Notes under the pieces: generated by a model
The model's input: the letters and a program-made list of their open reading frames with translations, nothing else
Told to the model about the DNA's origin: nothing
The model's database searches: none
Shown: in pieces, positions 5,850-10,316 of the stretch
How the letters are laid out: the number at the start of each line of letters is the position of its first letter
How positions within the stretch are numbered: the stretch's first letter is position 1
Position numbers and translations under genes: made by a program
Assembly: GCA_009780445.1 (NCBI GenBank)
Contig: WRAA01000053.1
Coordinates: 1-10,316 of the forward strand
DNA: 10,316 bases
Direction of reading: 5' to 3'
Origin: Defluviitaleaceae bacterium
Lineage (GTDB): Bacteria > Bacillota > Clostridia > Lachnospirales > WRAA01

Positions 5850-7052
5850 TTGATCGATATTCTTAACACACAAGGCGTGGGCGCAAAACTAAAGGTTATT
5901 GGTGTAGGCGGCGGGGGAAACAACGCTGTGGACAGAATGATAGAGGACAATGTTGAATCCATCGACTTTATATCGGTGAACACAGACCATCAGGCTCTTG
6001 AACGCTCGAAGTCCTCCATCAGGATACAGCTGGGGGACAAGCTGACGCGCGGTCTTGGCGCGGGCGGAAAGCCCGAGGTTGGCCAGCGCGCCGCCGACGA
6101 ATCGCGCGACGAGATCGCCGCGGCCATCAGCGGGTCGGACATGCTCTTTATCACCGCGGGCATGGGCGGCGGAACGGGAACGGGCGCGGCGCCGGTTATC
6201 GCTTCTATTGCGCACGACATGGGCATCCTTACCGTGGGCGTGGTGACAAAGCCCTTTATGTTCGAAGGCAAGCCGCGTATGCGCAACGCACTGGAGGGCA
6301 TTGCGGAGCTTCGCAAGTACGTGGACACCCTTGTGGTGATACCGAACCAGAAGCTTCTCGAGATTATCGACAAGGACACCACCCTCAACGACTCCTTCCG
6401 CAAGGCCGATGAAGTTTTGCGTCAGGGTGTGCAGGGTATCTCCGACCTTATCTCGAAGCCCGGCACGATCAACCTGGACTTCGCCGATGTTAAGACGATC
6501 ATGTTCCAGAAGGGCATCGCCCACATGGGCGTGGGCCGGGCAAGCGGCAAGAACAAGACCGAGAACGCGGCGGAGCTTGCCATTAAGTCTCCGCTTCTGG
6601 AGACATCCATCGCGGGCGCGAAGTCTGTGCTGATAAGCATTGCCGGCGACAACAGCTTGGCACTTGCCGACATAGACCTTGCGGCGAACATCATCAACAA
6701 CGCCATTGACGAAGAGGCCGAGATCATCTTCGGCACAAGCATTAACGACGATCTGCGCGACGAAGTTATCGTAACCGTTATCGCCACAGGGCTTAACGAG
6801 GATTCTATGCACGTGCAGGCTCCTGCGCCCGCTTCGCGCGGGGTTGTCGGCCGCGGGCAAGGCTCCTACCAGCAGCGGCCGCCGGCGCCACACCACACAC
6901 AGCCGATGCAGCCGGTATCGCAGGACACAGGCTCTATGCGCACGGTGCGCGAGCTTGCGCCGATACGCGACAACATCCAGCCGCGGGGCGAACAGGACGG
7001 GGAGCCGCCGTTTGAGATTCCGATATTCTTACAGCGTAAGCGCGACAAGTAG
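5850..7052 (+). CDS. ftsZ: Cell division GTPase FtsZ
   Basis: A 400-residue cytoplasmic tubulin homologue that assembles the Z-ring, hydrolysing GTP between subunits. The GTP-binding glycines are present (VGGGGNNAVDRM, 19-30), as is the tubulin signature GGGTGTG (106-112). The T7 loop N208-L-D210-F-A-D213 supplies the catalytic acidic residues to the neighbouring subunit. After the globular core (to about 318) comes a Pro/Gln-rich variable linker (about 323-384). The C-terminal peptide FEIPIFLQRKRDK (388-400) matches the conserved tail that binds FtsA, SepF or EzrA. Translation starts at TTG 5850: the protein N-terminus fits, and GAGGAGGAA (5836-5844) lies just upstream. A weak start codon with a very strong ribosome binding site is notable for so dosage-sensitive a protein. 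lysA follows after 12 bp. Identification is certain. Confidence 0.98.
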   Translation: MIDILNTQGVGAKLKVIGVGGGGNNAVDRMIEDNVESIDFISVNTDHQALERSKSSIRIQLGDKLTRGLGAGGKPEVGQRAADESRDEIAAAISGSDMLFITAGMGGGTGTGAAPVIASIAHDMGILTVGVVTKPFMFEGKPRMRNALEGIAELRKYVDTLVVIPNQKLLEIIDKDTTLNDSFRKADEVLRQGVQGISDLISKPGTINLDFADVKTIMFQKGIAHMGVGRASGKNKTENAAELAIKSPLLETSIAGAKSVLISIAGDNSLALADIDLAANIINNAIDEEAEIIFGTSINDDLRDEVIVTVIATGLNEDSMHVQAPAPASRGVVGRGQGSYQQRPPAPHHTQPMQPVSQDTGSMRTVRELAPIRDNIQPRGEQDGEPPFEIPIFLQRKRDK

Positions 7053-7064
7053 TTAGGTGGAGAT

Positions 7065-8306
7065 ATGGAACATTTTCAAGGAAACGATCCGTGCCGGCTG
7101 GCGGAGTTGTTTGGTTCGCCGCTGTACGTATATAATGAAGGAATTTTGCGGGAACGCTGCCGCGAGATGATGGGGTTGGTGTCGTATCCGCGCTTTCGGG
7201 TGCATTATTCGGCGAAGGCCAACAGCAGTATCGCGCTGTTGCAGATAATACGCTCCGAAGGCCTAAACGTAGACGCGATGACACCGGGCGAGATCCACGC
7301 CGAGATGCTGGCGGGTTTCACGCCGGACCGCATAATGTATGTGTCGAACAATGTTTCGGCCGGCGAAATGGAGTATGCGGCGCAGCGCGGAATACTGGTC
7401 AGCGTGGATTCGATATCGCAGCTGGAGCTGTACGGCGGGATCCGGCCCGGGGGCAAGGTGGCCGTGCGCTTCAACCCGGGCTTCGGCGCGGGGCATCACG
7501 AGAAGGTGATCACCGCCGGCGCGAAAACAAAGTTCGGCGTGCAGGATACGCCGGAGGACATAGCGCGGGTTAAGCAGGTCTGCGCGGAACACGGGCTGAC
7601 GGTCGTTGGGCTGAACATGCATGTCGGATCAAACTTTATGGAGGCGGACAGCTACTTGCAGAGCAGCCGCAATCTTGCGCGGATAGCGAAGAACTTCGAT
7701 GAGCTGGACTTTATCGACCTTGGCGGAGGATTCGGCATACCTTACAACAAGCAGGAGGGTCAGGCGCGGCTGGATCTTGCCGCCCTCGGCAAGCAGTTGG
7801 ACGAGTTTATGCACAGCGTCTCCGGCGCGTATGGCAGGCAGCCGGAGTTCAAGATAGAGCCGGGGCGTTATGTCGTGGCCGAATGCGGCGTTTTGCTGGG
7901 AAGGGTTCACGCGGTGAAAACTTCCCACGGTGTGAAGTATGTCGGCACGGACATCGGCTTTAACGTGCTGGCGCGGCCGATGATGTACGGCTCGTACCAC
8001 GATATCAAGGTTTGCCGTGCAGACGGCGGGCCGGACGGGCCGGAGCAGGTCGTCACCGTATCGGGCAATATCTGCGAAAGCGGGGACGTGCTGGCCGCGG
8101 ACAGGAAGCTGCCGCAGGCGCGTGAAGGCGACGTACTCTGCGTCATGGACGCGGGAGCCTACGGCCATGCCATGAGTTCCAACTACACAAACCGCTTGCG
8201 CCCGGCCGAAGTGCTGGTGCGCGAAAATTCGGAGGTTGTGCTGATACGCGAGAGGGATAGCTTGGAGGATCTTACCGCGCGGCATAAGTTGCTGCCGATA
8301 ACATAA
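7065..8306 (+). CDS. lysA: Diaminopimelate decarboxylase
   Basis: A 413-residue PLP enzyme of the alanine-racemase-fold (fold type III) decarboxylases, which converts meso-diaminopimelate to L-lysine, the last step of the DAP pathway. The PLP lysine is K51 in HYSAKAN. Other family positions are present: RFNPG (135-139), AGHHEKVITAG (142-152), HVGS (186-189), the phosphate-binding GGGFG (220-224), EPGR (265-268) and the active-site C337-E-S-G-D. AGAYG (363-367) is in the C-terminal beta domain. The length is usual for LysA. The ATG at 7065 follows AGGTGGAG (7055-7062), only 12 bp after the ftsZ stop, so co-transcription with ftsQ-ftsZ is likely. It ends at a clear terminator. Carboxynorspermidine or other diamino-acid decarboxylases are related, but the motif set favours DAP decarboxylase. 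Confidence 0.93.
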   Translation: MEHFQGNDPCRLAELFGSPLYVYNEGILRERCREMMGLVSYPRFRVHYSAKANSSIALLQIIRSEGLNVDAMTPGEIHAEMLAGFTPDRIMYVSNNVSAGEMEYAAQRGILVSVDSISQLELYGGIRPGGKVAVRFNPGFGAGHHEKVITAGAKTKFGVQDTPEDIARVKQVCAEHGLTVVGLNMHVGSNFMEADSYLQSSRNLARIAKNFDELDFIDLGGGFGIPYNKQEGQARLDLAALGKQLDEFMHSVSGAYGRQPEFKIEPGRYVVAECGVLLGRVHAVKTSHGVKYVGTDIGFNVLARPMMYGSYHDIKVCRADGGPDGPEQVVTVSGNICESGDVLAADRKLPQAREGDVLCVMDAGAYGHAMSSNYTNRLRPAEVLVRENSEVVLIRERDSLEDLTARHKLLPIT

Positions 8307-8315
8307 TTATGGAAC

Positions 8316-8344
8316 GGGGAGCCGTGTGGCTCCTCTTTTTATAT
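8316..8344 (+). terminator. Rho-independent terminator after lysA
   Basis: GGGGAGCC (8316-8323) pairs with GGCTCCTC (8328-8335) around a GTGT loop, with one G-T wobble, and is followed by five T residues and ATAT. It lies 10 bases after the lysA stop and closes the ftsQ-ftsZ-lysA unit. Confidence 0.92.
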
Positions 8345-8457
8345 GGCAGAAATGCTACAGGATGTTTACAGTTCGGGTACTATGCCGGTTTTGCGGGAAC
8401 AACTAAGCCGTTACAGACGTTGTATTAGGTAAACGTACAACACAAGGAGGGTACTCT

Positions 8458-10119
8458 ATGAGAAATGGTATGATGAAGAGGCTTGCGACCGCGGCTTGCG
8501 CAGGGCTGCTGATAGTATCGCCGCTTGCGCCCGCGCGGGAAGTTTCGGCGGTTGTGGGCGTGCTGGTGAGGGTCGAGGTTGACGGCAGACAGGTGAGCTT
8601 TCCCGATATGCAGCCCATAATTGTGGGAGACCGCACACTGGTGCCGATGCGGGGCGTGTTCGAATACATGGGCTTTACCGGAGATTGGAACGAGCATACG
8701 CGCACGTCCACCTTGTTCCGCGAAGGTATGATCGTGAGCGCGCGTATCGGTGATCCGTTCATCGTGGTGAACAGCGCGCGGCTCTTCCCGGATGTTCCGC
8801 CGCAGGTTATCGGCGGGCGGTTTATGATACCGCTTAGAGCCGTGGCCGAGTCCACCGGCGCGGTGGTTCTGTGGAACGACCAGACGCGTACCGTGCATAT
8901 AACCACTGCCGGCACACCCGCCGCGCCGATGCCGCCAAGGCCGACCCCGATACCAACCCCGGTGCCGACCCCTGTTCCGACGCCTGTGCCAACCCCGGTT
9001 CCGACACCCGTGCCGACCCCGACGCCCACTGCCGCGCCGATACAGCATCTTCCGCTTCGGCACGAAGCCACGACCATCAGCGCGGGGCATAACTTCTCGA
9101 TGGCGATATCGGGCGGCGGCAACGTGATGTCGTGGGGAGACAATTGGCACGACAAGCTGGGCACGCCAGGGTCGGGTTTGACCCGCAACAACATCGCGCC
9201 GGTTGGCGGGCTTGCGAACAACATGGTGGCCGTTGCGGCCGGTGTAAACCACACACTTGCGCTCAACTCCGGCGGTTTTGTCTGGGCGTGGGGCGAGAAC
9301 ACACATGGGCAGATCGGCAACGGCGTGACGGGGGCGGTTCAGTCCACGGCATACCAGCTGGCCCTCACGGCCACGGCGGTTTCCGCGGGATACCAACACT
9401 CGCTCGCGCTGACCTCCGGCGGCAACGTGCTTAGCTGGGGCAACAACGACCACGGACAGCTCGGACGCGCCGGCACGTTGGAACGGCCGGAGGTGGTGAG
9501 CGGTATACCGGGCAGGGTCGTCGCGATTTCGGCCGGATACACCCACAGCATGGCACTAACCGCCGACGGCACGCTCTGGGCGTGGGGGAGCAACAGCCAC
9601 GGCCAGCTGAACCGCCCGGCGAGCGGCCTTGGCCAGCACACACCCGTCAACATCGCCACGGGCATAGCTTCGGTCTCCGCGGGCAACGGTTATACAGTCG
9701 CCATCACCAATGGCGGCACCCTGCGCGCCTGGGGCAACAACTCCAACGGCCAGCTCGGCACGGGCGCGTCGGGCGATGCGGTTGTCGGCATAGAGGGCAG
9801 GGTCGTCTCGGTTTCCGCGGGAACTACCCACACCGTGGCCATAACCTCCGACGGCAGGTTCTGGGCGTGGGGCAACAACACAGGCGGGCAGTTCGGCAAC
9901 GGCACCGTGGGCGGTGGCAACAATTCTCCGCAGGCTGTGGAGATGCCCCGCGTGGTTGCGGTTTCCGCCGGAGACGAACACACCCTTGCGGCCTTGTACG
10001 ACGGACGGCTGATCTCCTTCGGCATAAACGGAAGAGGCCAGCTGGGCAACAATTCCTATGCGAACAGCAGGGGCATACCCGTTAACACCGCCATAATCGG
10101 CGGGGTGCGTCTGCCGTAA
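8458..10119 (+). CDS. Exported protein with a copper-amine-oxidase N-terminal (stalk) domain and seven RCC1 repeats
   Basis: A 553-residue exported protein. Residues 1 to about 31 form a signal peptide (basic start, hydrophobic core, likely cleavage after EVSA). Residues about 36-150 match the copper amine oxidase N-terminal-like domain common in Clostridia, with two half-repeats containing GDRTLVPMR and GGRFMIPLRAVAE. It is not catalytic; the amine oxidase domain is absent. A Pro-Thr linker (162-191) follows. Seven RCC1-type repeats then start near 208, 260, 309, 358, 407, 453 and 503, each with SAG-x-x-H-(S/T)-x-A, W-(A/S)-W-G and GQLG-like blocks. Seven is the number needed for one closed beta-propeller. 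No SLH, sortase or dockerin anchor is seen. AAGGAGGG (8444-8451) lies six bases before the ATG. It stands alone after a terminator, and I see no clear promoter in 8341-8440. Role unknown; binding of a wall or extracellular partner is inference. Confidence 0.88.
   Translation: MRNGMMKRLATAACAGLLIVSPLAPAREVSAVVGVLVRVEVDGRQVSFPDMQPIIVGDRTLVPMRGVFEYMGFTGDWNEHTRTSTLFREGMIVSARIGDPFIVVNSARLFPDVPPQVIGGRFMIPLRAVAESTGAVVLWNDQTRTVHITTAGTPAAPMPPRPTPIPTPVPTPVPTPVPTPVPTPVPTPTPTAAPIQHLPLRHEATTISAGHNFSMAISGGGNVMSWGDNWHDKLGTPGSGLTRNNIAPVGGLANNMVAVAAGVNHTLALNSGGFVWAWGENTHGQIGNGVTGAVQSTAYQLALTATAVSAGYQHSLALTSGGNVLSWGNNDHGQLGRAGTLERPEVVSGIPGRVVAISAGYTHSMALTADGTLWAWGSNSHGQLNRPASGLGQHTPVNIATGIASVSAGNGYTVAITNGGTLRAWGNNSNGQLGTGASGDAVVGIEGRVVSVSAGTTHTVAITSDGRFWAWGNNTGGQFGNGTVGGGNNSPQAVEMPRVVAVSAGDEHTLAALYDGRLISFGINGRGQLGNNSYANSRGIPVNTAIIGGVRLP
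8941..9030 (+). repeat. Degenerate 12-bp tandem repeat encoding a Pro-Thr-Pro-Val linker
   Basis: Seven and a half units of 12 bases encode PTPI, five PTPV, PTPT and a final PT (residues 162-191). The protein repeat is nearly perfect, but synonymous codons differ from unit to unit (CCG/CCA/CCT/CCC, ACC/ACG/ACA, GTG/GTT). Linkers of this kind separate extracellular domains in many Gram-positive proteins and are often rigid or glycosylated. Confidence 0.85.
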
Positions 10120-10192
10120 TATATCGCCGAACAATAATATAGCTATTCAACTTGAAAACACTCCAAGCAAACGCAGGATTTTTGCGTAAGTG

Positions 10193-10316
10193 CTAGGGCG
10201 TGTTTGAAAACCCGCTTTCGGCGAATTTTCGAGCATAATTTTTTGCCGGGCTAGGAAGCGACGACGACGCGAACCCTCGTGGTTCGCTAGGAGGAGATGA
10301 CGACGCACGGCGGAAA
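10193..10316. repeat. Left half and centre of the palindromic MITE-like repeat, copy 2 (cut by window edge)
   Basis: It begins CTAGGGCGTGTTTGAAAA at 10193; bases 10193-10213 are the exact reverse complement of 82-102. An arm follows with TTTCGGCGAATTTTCG, then the central hairpin GCGAACC (10269-10275) / GGTTCGC (10281-10287), then the start of the right arm (GACGACG, GGCGGAAA), which matches 42-58 of copy 1. Together the two copies imply a palindromic element of roughly 170 bp with 21-bp terminal inverted repeats. It lies 73 bases after the RCC1 gene, where no separate convincing terminator is seen; the hairpin might serve as one (inference). Confidence 0.7.

Noticed and set aside
5889..6896. 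A 335-codon open frame on the minus strand opposite ftsZ
   Set aside because: It lies wholly antisense to an unmistakable ftsZ, shows no recognisable domain and is explained by the codon bias of GC-rich DNA.
8938..9030. Short regular repeats considered as a CRISPR-like array
   Set aside because: The repeats are contiguous 12-base codon units within an open frame, without spacers, so they encode a protein linker.
8403..9546. Long minus-strand open frames (305 and 373 codons) opposite the RCC1 gene
   Set aside because: They are low-complexity translations, including a GVGTG run that is the reverse of the PTPV linker. The plus-strand frame has a signal peptide, a ribosome binding site and clear domains.
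10165..10190. Possible terminator after the RCC1 gene (ACGCA 10171-10175 with TGCGT 10183-10187)
   Set aside because: The stem is only five pairs and the T residues are in the loop, not after it.

Overview
The window looks like chromosomal DNA from an uncultured, fairly GC-rich Clostridia-type Firmicute (inference). The grounds are a DivIVA-like protein, a short DivIB-type FtsQ beside FtsZ, a lipoprotein-type solute-binding protein, strong GGAGG-type ribosome binding sites, and an exported protein that joins a copper-amine-oxidase N-terminal ('stalk') domain to RCC1 repeats. Most of it is ordinary core and transport DNA. It contains nine protein genes, no RNA gene and no CRISPR array.

Layout. 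Positions 1-102 are the right half of a palindromic, MITE-like repeat that runs into the stop codon of a divIVA-like gene (99-686, minus). A 110-bp divergent promoter region separates this gene from tadA (797-1255, plus), which is followed by a membrane-anchored polyprenol-phosphate-type family 2 glycosyltransferase (1292-2275, plus). A terminator hairpin, partly inside the end of the glycosyltransferase gene, separates it from a convergent minus-strand operon for polar amino acid uptake. That operon is transcribed as permease (4734-4021), ATPase (4009-3281), then lipoprotein binding protein (3174-2302). A 334-bp AT-rich region (4735-5068) carries the divergent promoters of this operon and of ftsQ. 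The plus strand then runs ftsQ (5069-5812), ftsZ (5850-7052) and a diaminopimelate decarboxylase gene, lysA (7065-8306), closed by a clear rho-independent terminator. The last gene (8458-10119) encodes the exported RCC1 propeller protein. A second copy of the palindromic repeat begins at 10193 and runs off the window.

How the genes fit together. DivIVA, FtsQ and FtsZ all belong to cell division and polar growth. LysA, 12 bp after ftsZ, consumes meso-diaminopimelate, which is both a lysine precursor and, in many bacteria, a wall cross-linker. The glycosyltransferase probably acts on undecaprenyl-phosphate-linked sugars for the envelope. The most unusual items are the repeat element present at both edges and the stalk-domain/RCC1 exported protein. 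I see no convincing new defence or metabolic system.
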